64,000 nucleotides of DNA. Origin: Weissella soli. GTDB taxonomy: Bacteria > Bacillota > Bacilli > Lactobacillales > Lactobacillaceae. The notes under the pieces were generated by a model. The model was not told the DNA's origin and searched no databases. It worked only from the letters and a program-made list of their open reading frames with translations. The stretch is from positions 310,001-374,000 of the forward strand of contig NZ_CP017326.1 in NCBI RefSeq assembly GCF_001761545.1, written 5' to 3'. Each line of letters opens with the position of its first letter. The first letter of the stretch is position 1. This document shows positions 24,865-34,993 of this stretch, one piece after another. Made by a program: the position numbers and the translations under genes.

Positions 24865-25803
24865 ATGAGTAAGCGAGCACGAATTATTTATAATCCCACA
24901 TCAGGTCGCGAAGCAATTCGTCGTGATTTGGTGGATATTTTGAACGTCTACGAACAAGCAGGGTATGAAACCTCAGCGTTTGCCACAACTGCAGCGCCAA
25001 ATTCAGCCCTGAATGAAGCGCGTCGTGCGGCACAAGCTGGCTTTGATCTTCTAGTAGCGGCCGGTGGCGATGGTACGATTAACGAAGTTGTCAACGGCAT
25101 CGCGCCATTAGAAAAACGGCCGATGTTAGCGATTATCCCGGCTGGTACAACGAATGACTATGCGCGGGCATTGCGGATTCCACGGGAAGACCCGCTCGAA
25201 TCAGCCAAGGTGGTGCTGCAAGGAAAGTCAGCGTTGTTGGATGTCGGTCGTGCCAATGACACTTATTTTATTAATATCGCGGCGGGTGGTTCCATTTCGG
25301 AATTAACTTACTCTGTCCCCTCTAAGCTAAAAACAATGTATGGTTACCTCGCGTATGTGGTCAAAGGTGCCGAGTTAATCACCCAAGTCAAACCAATGCA
25401 CTTACATGTGAAGTACGATGATGGGGAATATAACGGGATTGCGTCAATGTTTTTCGTGGCGTTGACCAATTCAGTTGGTGGCTTTGAATCGATCGTCCCG
25501 GATGCACAGTTAGATGACGGTAAATTCACACTGTTGATTGTCAAAACAACGAAGTTACCCGAAATCATTACATTAATTACTGAAGTGTTAAATGGTGGTC
25601 GGCATATCGACGATCCAAATTTGGTGTATGTAAAAACCGAACACATTGAAATCAAGCCAACGAATGACATGCAAGTCATGATTAATTTGGACGGTGAATA
25701 TGGTGGGGATGCGCCGGTGATTTTTGATAATTTTCAGCAGCACATCCGGATGGTGGCCAATGTAGATGACATGCCACCTGAATCTTTCTCGCAAGTGCTA
25801 TAA
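24865..25803 (+). CDS. dagK: Diacylglycerol/lipid kinase (DgkB/YegS type)
   Basis: Soluble lipid kinase of 312 residues. In Gram-positive bacteria DgkB phosphorylates diacylglycerol released during lipoteichoic acid synthesis back to phosphatidic acid. The N-terminus RARIIYNPTSGRE and the nucleotide-binding GGDGTINEVVNGI define the DAGK catalytic domain. The later IPAGTTNDYARAL and the C-terminal DGEYGGDAPV segment are also typical. The start follows GGGGGCG. It is a single gene between terminators. Confidence 0.92.
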   Translation: MSKRARIIYNPTSGREAIRRDLVDILNVYEQAGYETSAFATTAAPNSALNEARRAAQAGFDLLVAAGGDGTINEVVNGIAPLEKRPMLAIIPAGTTNDYARALRIPREDPLESAKVVLQGKSALLDVGRANDTYFINIAAGGSISELTYSVPSKLKTMYGYLAYVVKGAELITQVKPMHLHVKYDDGEYNGIASMFFVALTNSVGGFESIVPDAQLDDGKFTLLIVKTTKLPEIITLITEVLNGGRHIDDPNLVYVKTEHIEIKPTNDMQVMINLDGEYGGDAPVIFDNFQQHIRMVANVDDMPPESFSQVL

Positions 25804-25810
25804 AACCATG

Positions 25811-25850
25811 GCTTCATTAGTTCTTTTGTGCTAGTGAAGCTTATTTTATT
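25811..25850 (+). terminator. dagK terminator
   Basis: GCTTCATTAG/CTAGTGAAGC (25811-25820 with 25831-25840), followed by a T-rich stretch interrupted by A. Confidence 0.7.
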
Positions 25851-25930
25851 GGGCGACGATGCGTTAGGCAAACCTGCTGTGCGTCGGCGCCAAGCATGCT
25901 AAAATAAGGGAAACAGTTTGGGAGCAGTAT

Positions 25931-26422
25931 ATGGCATATCAAGTGGATTTTAAAACAGTTGCAACGACTGGTTTTGAGGACAGCCCCTTTGCAAAACAAC
26001 TCGCCGGATTACGAGCTAATGAAGCCCGTTATTTCTGGAATAAGTTTAAGGTGCCGTTCGTGGTGTACCCGATTGCTGAAAAACCAGCCCTATTTGATTG
26101 GTATCGGATGCTGATCAAAAGTGAACGCGGCTTGGAATTTGCGGCCACGCCCCTTGAAATTTCTGAGAATGTGGTTGATGTTGAAGGCAGTGGCTCAACA
26201 AGGTGGGTGCATGTTTTCTATGCTGAAGGCTTTTCGTTGAATGTCTTATATCCTTTGACACAGGCATCAAAGCGGGCAGTGGGCATCAAATTAGCTGAAG
26301 ATGCCCCGGTGCCGTCCGAGCTTGAAGCATTGGGCTTCAAGTTTGCCCGTCAAAAGTCAACACTGGCTGGTACGATTCGCGGGACCTATTTTAAAATCAA
26401 AGGTGACTATGAATCTAATTAA
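25931..26422 (+). CDS. Uncharacterised 163-residue protein
   Basis: I do not recognise this protein. It is soluble, without signal peptide or membrane helix, and mixed in composition. Aromatic residues are frequent in the middle (NEARYFWNKFKVPFVVYP, FDWYRMLIK, RWVHVFYAEGFSLNVLYP), suggesting a compact alpha/beta domain, perhaps binding a small ligand or nucleic acid. The start follows GGGAG. The C-terminal codons lie inside the stem of the shared terminator with the oppositely oriented permease gene. Codon use looks like that of its neighbours, so there is no sign of recent transfer. Confidence 0.65.
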   Translation: MAYQVDFKTVATTGFEDSPFAKQLAGLRANEARYFWNKFKVPFVVYPIAEKPALFDWYRMLIKSERGLEFAATPLEISENVVDVEGSGSTRWVHVFYAEGFSLNVLYPLTQASKRAVGIKLAEDAPVPSELEALGFKFARQKSTLAGTIRGTYFKIKGDYESN

Positions 26423-26469
26423 AAAAATGCGTACCCGTATTAACACGGGCACGCATTTTTTTAATTAGA
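26414..26469. terminator. Bidirectional terminator between convergent genes
   Basis: A very long stem spans both stop codons: 26414-26438 pairs with 26445-26469 apart from one mismatch, with an ATTAAC loop. A tracts on one side and T tracts on the other let it end transcription both ways. Confidence 0.92.
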
Positions 26470-27777
26470 TTAATGAGCAACAATGAATAGATAGACTAAG
26501 AAGATAATGGCCAAAGCCCACATCATTGGGTGCACTGACTTACCACGCTTAGTAGCTAACATTGTGATTGGGTAGACGATGAATCCCAATGCAATTCCGT
26601 CTGAGATTGAGTATGTCAAAGGCATCCCAATGACAATCAAGAAGGCAGGCGCCGCGATGGCAAAATCATCCCATTTGATATGACGTAAGTTCTCGGCCAT
26701 TAAGATACCGACAACAATCAACGCAGGAGCTGTGACTTGTGAAGTCACAACGCCAAGTAATGGTGAGAAGAACAAGGCTAGTAAGAACAAAATACCTGTC
26801 CAAACTGAGGTCATTCCTGAGCGACCACCAACTGCAATACCGGCTGAAGATTCAACATAAGCAGAAGTTGGTGAAGTACCAATGACAGCCCCAACGGTCA
26901 TACCAACGGCATCGGCCATCAAAGCCTTACCGGCACGAGGCATCTCGCCATCCTTCATGAAGCCAGCCTGTGTTGCCAAACCAATCATTGTACCGGCGGT
27001 GTCAAAGAAGGTCACAATAAGGAATGTCAAAACAACGGTTGCTAATTGGAATGAGTTGATATCACCAATGTGCTTGATTGACTCACCAAATGTGGGAGCC
27101 AATGAGGGTACAGTTGACACGATTGAACTTGGTAGGTCAATCAAGCCAGTTAGGATTCCCACGATTGCTGTTAAAATCATCCCAACGAAGATCGCAGCTG
27201 GTACCCGCCGTGAAATCAAAACTAGCGTCACGATGATGCCAAAAATTGATAGCAGTGAAGTACCTGATGAGAGATGGCCTAGTGAGACCATGGTGGCGTC
27301 ATTCGCAACAATCAAGCCGGCGTCAGCCAAACCGATGAAGGCAATGAACAAACCAATTCCTGAGGCAATGGCTACCTTTAAGTCCTGTGGAATTAAATTG
27401 ATGATGGCTTCACGAACCTTGAAGAAAGTCAAAACCAAGAAAATTAAGGCAGCGACCAAAACACCAGCCATCGCTGTTTGCCAAGGTACCTTCATACCAA
27501 TGACAACTGAGTAAGCAAAGAAAGCGTTCACGCCAAGCCCTGGGGCGATGGCGATCGGGTAACGGGCAACAAGGCCCATAAAGATTGTCGCAACGGCAGC
27601 GGCAACGCCAGTAGCGGTAAAGACAGCTCCCTTGTCCATACCAGCTGCGCCAAGCACAGATGGATTTACGAACAATATGTACGCCATTGAAACGAAAGTA
27701 GTCAAACCAGCGATAAATTCCGTACGATGATTGGTCTTCAATTCATCGAATTGGAAGTAACGTGCAAGAGTAGACAT
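26470..27777 (-). CDS. NCS2 family purine permease (AzgA/PbuG type)
   Basis: Membrane transporter of 435 residues with about 12-13 helices, of the AzgA branch of nucleobase:cation symporters. The N-terminus RTEFIAGLTTFVSMAYILFVNP and the later GTSPTSAYVESSAGIAVGGRSG are diagnostic. PbuG-type members import hypoxanthine/guanine. It is divergent from purA, and a PurBox-like site lies right behind its -35, which supports a purine substrate. The start follows AGGAG. Substrate specificity beyond purine is inference. Confidence 0.92.
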   Translation of the reverse strand: MSTLARYFQFDELKTNHRTEFIAGLTTFVSMAYILFVNPSVLGAAGMDKGAVFTATGVAAAVATIFMGLVARYPIAIAPGLGVNAFFAYSVVIGMKVPWQTAMAGVLVAALIFLVLTFFKVREAIINLIPQDLKVAIASGIGLFIAFIGLADAGLIVANDATMVSLGHLSSGTSLLSIFGIIVTLVLISRRVPAAIFVGMILTAIVGILTGLIDLPSSIVSTVPSLAPTFGESIKHIGDINSFQLATVVLTFLIVTFFDTAGTMIGLATQAGFMKDGEMPRAGKALMADAVGMTVGAVIGTSPTSAYVESSAGIAVGGRSGMTSVWTGILFLLALFFSPLLGVVTSQVTAPALIVVGILMAENLRHIKWDDFAIAAPAFLIVIGMPLTYSISDGIALGFIVYPITMLATKRGKSVHPMMWALAIIFLVYLFIVAH

Positions 27778-27817
27778 ATAAATGCTCCTAAAATAAGAAT
27801 ATTAACAAACAAGCCAT

Positions 27818-27864
27818 ATTATGCGGGTTAATTTTCTGAAAGTCAACATTAAAAGCGAACATTA
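27818..27864 (-). promoter_or_regulatory. Permease promoter with adjacent PurBox
   Basis: On the minus strand, TTGACT (27841-27846), a 17-base spacer and CATAAT (27818-27823) form a good promoter. On the plus strand AAAAGCGAACATTA (27851-27864) resembles the PurR box (CCGAACAWT core), 4 bases upstream of this -35. Confidence 0.75.
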
Positions 27865-27921
27865 AGTTTTTATATCTACACATTTTGAAGTAAATTACTA
27901 AGATTATTTATTGGTAGACTC

Positions 27922-27989
27922 TTGAAAATCACGAAAATTGTTGCTAGACTGTACAAGTAATAAAAACATTGAATTTATGTTCGTGTTTT
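27922..27989 (+). promoter_or_regulatory. purA promoter with second PurBox
   Basis: TTGAAA (27922-27927), 17 bases, TAGACT (27945-27950). A second PurBox-like site in the opposite orientation (TTATGTTCGTGTTTT, 27975-27989) lies about 20 bases into the expected transcript, suggesting PurR control of both divergent units. Confidence 0.65.
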
Positions 27990-28018
27990 ACAAGTAAACT
28001 ATCTTTTGGTTCAACTAA

Positions 28019-29350
<1,332 letters not shown>

Positions 29351-29369
29351 CTAGGAGTCGCAAAATAAA

Positions 29370-29906
29370 ATGAAAATGACTCTAGAACGGACGGTTTTAA
29401 GCCGTGAAGAAATCGAGGCCATGGTGACCCGGGTGGCTGCTGAAATTAATGAGGCAACCAAGGATGTTGACCGACCAGTATTCGTTGGGATTATGAAGGG
29501 CGCCTATATTTGGATGGCGGATATCTTGCGAGCACTTGAACGGGATGTCGAAACAGATTACATCGATGTTTCAAGTTACGATGGTGATAGTTCAACTGGG
29601 GTTATCACCATCAATCGTGATATTTCCAGCGATATTGTTGGCAAGACGGTGATTTTACTGGATGAAGTGATTGATACGGGGCTCACCTTGCATTATCTGA
29701 AGGAACTATTTCAAAAACGAGGTGCTGCCAAAGTGTATGTGGCAGTGGCCACAGATAAGCGCGAAGATTCATCAGTAGGCGGCATCCAAATTGATTTTCT
29801 TGGAGCCCGGGTACCGAATGAATTTTTGGTTGGTTATGGTATGGATTACAATAACCATTTTCGCAATCTCGATCGTGTTGCGGTCCTAAGTTTGAGCGAA
29901 GATTAA
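29370..29906 (+). CDS. hpt: Hypoxanthine phosphoribosyltransferase
   Basis: Salvages hypoxanthine (and probably guanine) with PRPP to IMP/GMP. The 178-residue product has the type I PRTase motif ILLDEVIDTGLT (acidic pair before the TG turn) and FVGIMKGAYIWMADILRAL at its start. The position beside purA and a purine permease supports purine rather than pyrimidine (PyrR) use. AGGAG lies about 13 bases before the first ATG; a second ATG two codons later is possible. Confidence 0.92.
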   Translation: MKMTLERTVLSREEIEAMVTRVAAEINEATKDVDRPVFVGIMKGAYIWMADILRALERDVETDYIDVSSYDGDSSTGVITINRDISSDIVGKTVILLDEVIDTGLTLHYLKELFQKRGAAKVYVAVATDKREDSSVGGIQIDFLGARVPNEFLVGYGMDYNNHFRNLDRVAVLSLSED

Positions 29907-29947
29907 TAAAAGAGGGTTATGCTGTGATAGGCATAACCCTCTTTTAT
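29906..29947. terminator. Bidirectional terminator hpt / membrane protein
   Basis: A perfect 17-bp stem (29906-29922 with 29931-29947) with an 8-base loop and A/T-rich ends, between convergent genes. Confidence 0.92.
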
Positions 29948-29954
29948 GGTTTGA

Positions 29955-30728
29955 TTATTTTTGTTGCAAAAATATGATTAAAACTGTGATGGCTTGTAGT
30001 ATCGAGAAAGTCGCCATGCGAAAGCGAGGGCGCAAATTCAAATTAATCAGGATCAGCCAGGTGAAAAATAGAATTAGCACCGCCGCGAGAGTCCAGATAC
30101 TCCAAGGTAGTGTTAATATATTGAGGAGTAACATAATGCCAAATGCAAGGGCCGTGAGCCGTTTGTTAGCCCCGCGGGGGATGAATAAACTCGTCATGAA
30201 AAACAAGTAACTGAGCAGTAGTGGCAATAAGCTCAGTAAAAAGGGTGTGGTTAAATACGTATTTTGCTGATAAAAAATAACAACTGGCAGCGATAGTGTT
30301 GAGAGACCAGAAAATAAGATTAACCCTAAAATATTTTGGAGATTCAACCAGCGAAAATGAATGAGGACTAACGCAGCTGGTAACAGGGCAAGTAAGACAA
30401 TTTGTTGACCAGTCATTTCTTGGTACATTGTATATAGCAAAATGAATGGTATCAATAAGAAAATATAATTAATGAGCCCCTTAAATTGGCGATGCAGGAC
30501 ACAGAAAATCGTCAAAGCCAAGAAAACAGAATAGGTTAGTAGCTGGGGGTTATTTTGCCATTGCCCTGCTGAAAGTTGCTTTGAGTAAATTGATGGGTAT
30601 ATCCACCAGATGGCTACCTGCGCGGCGACGGACAGCATCGCTGAGAACCAGGGGATGGCGGTTAATTGTCGGCCGCGTGATTCGCGCGTGATTTGTGGGG
30701 TGGGTACTGCTTGTGTTTGTTGTTCCAT
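29955..30728 (-). CDS. Multi-helix membrane protein, unknown function
   Basis: I do not recognise this 257-residue protein. After a polar N-terminus of about 25 residues it holds about eight hydrophobic segments with short loops and ends in FLQQK, so it is an integral membrane protein. No transporter signature or catalytic motif is visible. The ATG at 30728 follows AAAGGAA on the minus strand; the GTG one codon earlier is less likely. It lies alone between hpt and a HAD phosphatase gene. Confidence 0.7.
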   Translation of the reverse strand: MEQQTQAVPTPQITRESRGRQLTAIPWFSAMLSVAAQVAIWWIYPSIYSKQLSAGQWQNNPQLLTYSVFLALTIFCVLHRQFKGLINYIFLLIPFILLYTMYQEMTGQQIVLLALLPAALVLIHFRWLNLQNILGLILFSGLSTLSLPVVIFYQQNTYLTTPFLLSLLPLLLSYLFFMTSLFIPRGANKRLTALAFGIMLLLNILTLPWSIWTLAAVLILFFTWLILINLNLRPRFRMATFSILQAITVLIIFLQQK

Positions 30729-30866
30729 CACGACGGTTCCTTTTCTAATTCTAAAATTTTATCCTATTTAGTATTGTAACAAAATCATCGCGTCTCGGCA
30801 TTTGGTATAATGAATGACGTATGATTGGATGTGGACTAGATTCACAGATAACGAGAGGTGAGAGAA

Positions 30867-31694
30867 ATGGCAATTAAGTTGATTGCAACAGATATGGATG
30901 GCACATTGCTCCGTGATGATAAGACGTTTGACTATGACAAATTCGAGACGTTGCTGGATTTGATGGATGAACGCGGGATTACCATGGTGGCAGCAAGTGG
31001 TAACCAATTGAAGCAATTAAAAGCTTATTTTGCACCAGTGAATCCGGAACGGTTGACGTATATTTCGGACAATGGCGCTTTGGTCACGCGTGGCGATGAG
31101 GTTTTGGGTGAAGCAGCGCTAACCAAAGCACAAATCGCACGGGTGTTAAAATGGAATAGTGAGACGAAAGCACATATGGAAAATTTGATTGTGCTCTCTG
31201 GCCATGAAGGGGCCTACGTGTCAAATCATGCCACCGCCGAAATCATTATGGGCGTGCGCGAATTTTATCCCTCCGTGCACCAAGTCGAAAAGTTTTTGGA
31301 TATTGACGATGAGATTTTCCGACTATCATTAGTATGGCCACCTGAGGTTGATGTTCAAAAACAAGTGCGTGAATTGCGTGACATTTTTGGTTCTGAATTA
31401 CACGCTACCGGATCAGGCTTTGGATCTGTTGATATTTTGTCACACGGGACTAATAAACGGCGGGGACTCGAGGAATTAAGCCGTCGCTTGCATATCCAAC
31501 CGTCAGAAATGGCCGCTTTTGGTGATAATGGAAATGACTTGGAAATGCTCCGCTATGTTGGACTACCTTTTGTAATGCCAAATGCTGAGGATTTCATGAA
31601 AGTCCGGGTTGATAATATTGCTTTGAATGACAATAATCACAATGGGGTCGTCGATACCATTGAAGCTATTTTAGCGGGTGCATACGATAACTAA
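30867..31694 (+). CDS. Cof-type HAD-IIB phosphatase
   Basis: Cytosolic sugar-phosphate or nucleotide phosphatase of 275 residues. HAD motif I is DMDGTLL with both catalytic Asp residues, motif II is in VAASGN, and motif IV is FGDNGNDLEML, which defines the Cof-like class IIB. The true substrate cannot be predicted for this promiscuous family. The ATG at 30867 follows GAGAGG; the GTG at 30858 overlaps that site. uppS follows after 70 bases. Confidence 0.9.
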   Translation: MAIKLIATDMDGTLLRDDKTFDYDKFETLLDLMDERGITMVAASGNQLKQLKAYFAPVNPERLTYISDNGALVTRGDEVLGEAALTKAQIARVLKWNSETKAHMENLIVLSGHEGAYVSNHATAEIIMGVREFYPSVHQVEKFLDIDDEIFRLSLVWPPEVDVQKQVRELRDIFGSELHATGSGFGSVDILSHGTNKRRGLEELSRRLHIQPSEMAAFGDNGNDLEMLRYVGLPFVMPNAEDFMKVRVDNIALNDNNHNGVVDTIEAILAGAYDN

Positions 31695-31764
31695 TAGAAA
31701 TCTGATGGTAACATTGATACAATGTTATAGTTAGTCAGTTGATAAGTGAGACGGAGGACGTGTT

Positions 31765-32550
31765 GTGTTTTTCAAAAAGCGACAACCAAAAAATCAAATA
31801 CAGTTAGAGATCGACATGACCCGGATTCCGAACCACGTCGCCATTATCATGGATGGTAATGGGCGGTGGGCGAAGGCACGGAATTTGCCACGGATTTCAG
31901 GGCACCAGCGCGGCATGGAAGTCGTTAAAACAATTACCAAAGCTGCAAGTGATTTGGGTGTCAAGGTGTTGACCCTATATGCTTTTTCAACTGAAAATTG
32001 GAAACGACCAGAAGATGAAGTCTCTTTTTTGATGAAATTGCCAGGTAAGTTTTTCGATACGTTCGTACCAGAATTAATTGCCAACAACGTCCAAGTCCGT
32101 GTGATGGGGTATGTTGAGCAATTGCCTAAGGACACACAGGCTTCGGTCAAGGCAGCGATTGAACAAACCGCCCAAAACACGGGGATGATTTTGAACTTTG
32201 CGTTGAATTACGGCGGTCGTGCTGAAATTGTTTCAGGTGTGCAAACGATCGCGGCAGCCGTGGCGGCGGGTCAGATGCATCCCAGTGACATTAACGAAGA
32301 GATTATCAGTCAGTCGTTAATGACCAGTAGTCTGGGTGAGTATGCTGATCCGGATGTCTTGATTCGGACCAGTGGCGAAGAGCGGCTGTCTAACTTCTTG
32401 CTCTGGCAAATGGCATATAGTGAAATGGTGTTCTTGGATGAACACTGGCCGGAGATGGATGGCGAGGCGTTGAAAAAGGCATTGCTGATTTATCAAAGCC
32501 GGCACCGTCGTTTTGGTGGTCTGGCTGAAAATATGAGTGATAAAAAATAG
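31765..32550 (+). CDS. uppS: Undecaprenyl diphosphate synthase
   Basis: Makes the C55 lipid carrier for wall polymers from farnesyl and isopentenyl diphosphates. The 261-residue protein has NHVAIIMDGNGRWAK (catalytic Asp), the LTLYAFSTENWKRP block and the C-terminal DVLIRTSGEERLSNFLLWQ. It starts with GTG behind GGAGG; a short basic N-terminus, FFKKRQPK, precedes the domain. With cdsA and rseP it forms a conserved envelope cluster of Firmicutes. Confidence 0.95.
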   Translation: MFFKKRQPKNQIQLEIDMTRIPNHVAIIMDGNGRWAKARNLPRISGHQRGMEVVKTITKAASDLGVKVLTLYAFSTENWKRPEDEVSFLMKLPGKFFDTFVPELIANNVQVRVMGYVEQLPKDTQASVKAAIEQTAQNTGMILNFALNYGGRAEIVSGVQTIAAAVAAGQMHPSDINEEIISQSLMTSSLGEYADPDVLIRTSGEERLSNFLLWQMAYSEMVFLDEHWPEMDGEALKKALLIYQSRHRRFGGLAENMSDKK

Positions 32551-32584
32551 GGGAAATACTCACAGAAGTGAGTCGTTATAAATT

Positions 32585-33385
32585 ATGAAAACACGTGTTA
32601 TCACCGCTGTGATTGCGTTGGCCATTTTTGTGCCAACGGTATTCATGGGCGGATGGGTGCTCCAAGTTGTGGCGGCTTTGTTAGCGGCAGTGGCCTTGAG
32701 CGAAGTAGCCTTGATGCGTAAGCGGTTATTAGTATCCTTTGAGGCAGTTATTTCAATGATTGGGGCAGTGTTGATGACTTTACCCAGTGATGTCTGGCGG
32801 AGCATTGATAATAAGGTACCTGTACCCTTGCATGCGGAGTCATTACTATACATTTTTGTGTTGTTAATGTTGTTCCACACGGTCATTTCAAAAAACCATT
32901 TCAATTTTGAGGATGCGGGCGTCTTTACGTTGGCTATTTTATATGTTGGTATGGGCTTCCATTTCTTTGTACAAGCCCGTGAAGTTGGTACATCAACCTT
33001 ATTCTATGCCTTATTAATTGTTTGGATTACTGATTCAGGTGCCTACCTGATCGGTCGTCAAATCGGTAAGCATAAGTTGGCACCGCGTATCAGTCCCAAT
33101 AAGACTTGGGAAGGTTCAATTGGTGGCACCGTCGTTGCGGTGCTGGTCATGGCGATTTACACCCACTTCTTCCCACAGTATTATAGCTGGGGCTGGATGT
33201 TGGTGATGACGTTACTCCTTTCAATTGCTGGTCAATTTGGTGATTTAATTGAATCAGCCTTAAAACGTTATTACAAAGTGAAAGATTCGGGGACGATCTT
33301 GCCTGGTCATGGTGGTATCTTAGATCGTTTTGATTCCTTACTGATTGTCTTACCAATTTTATATTTATTGGGTGGTTTACAGTAA
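32585..33385 (+). CDS. cdsA: Phosphatidate cytidylyltransferase
   Basis: Converts phosphatidic acid and CTP to CDP-diacylglycerol, the branch point for phospholipids. The 266 residues hold about seven helices. The signature is the SPNKTWEGSIGG block and the C-terminal DSGTILPGHGGILDRFDSLL, with conserved Asp residues. It starts 34 bases after uppS. A terminator separates it from rseP. Confidence 0.95.
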   Translation: MKTRVITAVIALAIFVPTVFMGGWVLQVVAALLAAVALSEVALMRKRLLVSFEAVISMIGAVLMTLPSDVWRSIDNKVPVPLHAESLLYIFVLLMLFHTVISKNHFNFEDAGVFTLAILYVGMGFHFFVQAREVGTSTLFYALLIVWITDSGAYLIGRQIGKHKLAPRISPNKTWEGSIGGTVVAVLVMAIYTHFFPQYYSWGWMLVMTLLLSIAGQFGDLIESALKRYYKVKDSGTILPGHGGILDRFDSLLIVLPILYLLGGLQ

Positions 33386-33430
33386 AGTTCGCACAAGTTC
33401 GTTGGATAACGTATAATTATGAGTATGATC

Positions 33431-33460
33431 AAAAAGACACTGATGTTAGTGTCTTTTTTA
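33431..33460 (+). terminator. cdsA terminator
   Basis: A perfect 11-bp stem AAAAAGACACT/AGTGTCTTTTT with loop GATGTT and a T run. Confidence 0.9.
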
Positions 33461-33559
33461 ATATAGGTTGCAAAGATGGCAACGTGTACGTGCTTGCATC
33501 ACGGTTACCTGCGTGATGTGACTAAATGATAGAAACACCTGTGAGAGGAATTAAAAATT

Positions 33560-34819
33560 ATGATTGGTGTTATTGCCTTTATATTTGTGTTTGGTGTGGT
33601 CACGGGAGTGCATGAATTTGGGCACTTTTACACCGCTAAAAAAGCTGGTGTGCGTGTACGCGAGTTCTCAATTGGGATGGGATGGAAATTATTCCAGACT
33701 AGTCGTGGCGATACAACCTACACCATTCGTTTATTGCCAATTGGAGCATACGTGCGGATGGCCGGAAATGCGGAGATGGATGATCATCCCGTGCGCCCTG
33801 GGATGTCGGCCGTGGTCGTAGTGGCAGACGGTGTGGTACAACGGATCAACCTGTCTGATAAGGTTGAGTTGGTTGGTGGCCAAGCAATCATCATTGATAG
33901 CATTGATTTAGTTGATGATTTGCATATTGCGGGTTATTTGGCTGATGACGATACGAATTTAGTTCGTTGGCCAGTTGATCATGATGCGCATGTGATCGAA
34001 GAGGATGGTACCGAACTGATTATTGCACCGCGCGATACGCATTTTGAATCAGCTAAACTATGGCAACGGGCGCTGATTAATTTTGCCGGGCCTTTCATGA
34101 ACTTTGTGTTTGCAGTCCTGTTGTTTATTGGGTTAGCCTTTGCGATTCCTGGGGTCACAACGACAACGCTTGATACCGTCCAAAAAAATGCGCCGGCCTA
34201 TCAGGCGGGGTTACGCTCAGGTGATACGATCAAGAAAATTGATGGTACAACGGTGAAGACTTGGCAGGGCATGCAAGATACGATTCAGGCATTACCTGGA
34301 AAGACCGTCACCGTCACCTATGAACGTCAGGGTCAAACATTTAAAAAACAAGTCCATGTCAAAACGGTCAAGAGTGGGGCCACTAAGATTGGTCAAATCG
34401 GGGTGACCTCGAAGTTAACCAAGTCAATTGGGGCCCGGGTGCAATACGGCTTTGCAACAACGGGTCAAGCATTCACGCAATTGTTCCGGGCCATCAAGGC
34501 GCTCATCGCGGCACCTTCCTTGAATCAACTGGGTGGTCCGGTCTCAATTTACAAAACGACTGAGACTGTCAGCACCTTTGGCTTCCTAGCGCTGTTAAGC
34601 TTTATGGCCTGGTTGTCGGTGAACCTGGGATTGATGAATTTATTTCCGATTCCCGTATTAGATGGTGGTAAGTTAGCGTTGAATGCGGTTGAAGCGATTA
34701 TTCGACGCCCCATTTCTGAAAAAGTTCAAACGGGGGTTACCTTGATTGGAGTGGCATTAGTATTGATGTTGATGGTCGCAGTGACTTGGAACGATATCAT
34801 GCGCTACTTTATCAATTAA
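33560..34819 (+). CDS. rseP: RIP zinc metalloprotease RseP
   Basis: Site-2 intramembrane protease (RasP/Eep type) that cleaves anti-sigma factors, signal peptide remnants and peptide pheromone precursors. The 419-residue protein has zinc motif HEFGH at 18-22 in the first helix, a PDZ domain at about 190-270 and the second active-site motif NLFPIPVLDGG at 360-370, whose Asp is the third ligand. It has about four membrane helices. It is separated from cdsA by a terminator and ends at a terminator just before the tRNA gene. Confidence 0.95.
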   Translation: MIGVIAFIFVFGVVTGVHEFGHFYTAKKAGVRVREFSIGMGWKLFQTSRGDTTYTIRLLPIGAYVRMAGNAEMDDHPVRPGMSAVVVVADGVVQRINLSDKVELVGGQAIIIDSIDLVDDLHIAGYLADDDTNLVRWPVDHDAHVIEEDGTELIIAPRDTHFESAKLWQRALINFAGPFMNFVFAVLLFIGLAFAIPGVTTTTLDTVQKNAPAYQAGLRSGDTIKKIDGTTVKTWQGMQDTIQALPGKTVTVTYERQGQTFKKQVHVKTVKSGATKIGQIGVTSKLTKSIGARVQYGFATTGQAFTQLFRAIKALIAAPSLNQLGGPVSIYKTTETVSTFGFLALLSFMAWLSVNLGLMNLFPIPVLDGGKLALNAVEAIIRRPISEKVQTGVTLIGVALVLMLMVAVTWNDIMRYFIN

Positions 34820-34833
34820 TAATGTATATTGGT

Positions 34834-34863
34834 ATGCTAAGTTTGCGGACTTAGCATTTTTTG
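34834..34863 (+). terminator. rseP terminator
   Basis: ATGCTAAGT (34834-34842) pairs perfectly with ACTTAGCAT (34849-34857), and T6 follows. The six-base loop TTGCGG is also the -35 hexamer of the next promoter. Confidence 0.9.
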
Positions 34864-34871
34864 CATATAAT
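34843..34871 (+). promoter_or_regulatory. tRNA-Arg promoter
   Basis: TTGCGG (34843-34848), a 17-base spacer made of the terminator's 3' arm and T run, and TATAAT (34866-34871). The start would fall near 34879, about 10 bases before the mature tRNA. Confidence 0.75.
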
Positions 34872-34888
34872 AGAACGTATGCAAATTT

Positions 34889-34961
34889 GGCGTTATAGTT
34901 CAACGGGATAGAACAAGGACCTCCTAAGTCTTAGATCACAGTTCGAGTCTGTGTAACGTCA
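34889..34961 (+). tRNA. tRNA-Arg (anticodon CCT)
   Basis: The 73-base cloverleaf has acceptor arms GGCGTTA/TAACGTC (one G-T pair) and a D arm with GTTC/GAAC. The anticodon arm AGGAC/GTCTT surrounds the loop CTCCTAA, giving anticodon CCT at 34923-34925, which reads the Arg codon AGG. The T arm is CACAG-TTCGAGT-CTGTG and the discriminator base is A at 34961. The CCA end is not encoded, so it must be added by nucleotidyltransferase. It is a solitary tRNA with its own promoter. Confidence 0.93.
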
Positions 34962-34993
34962 TCGAGAATGGAAAGGGAGAGGGGTAAATCATC

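Noticed and set aside
33480-33520. Inverted repeat ATCACG/CGTGAT before rseP
   Set aside because: Short (6 bp), no repeat elsewhere and no link to the promoter; probably chance.
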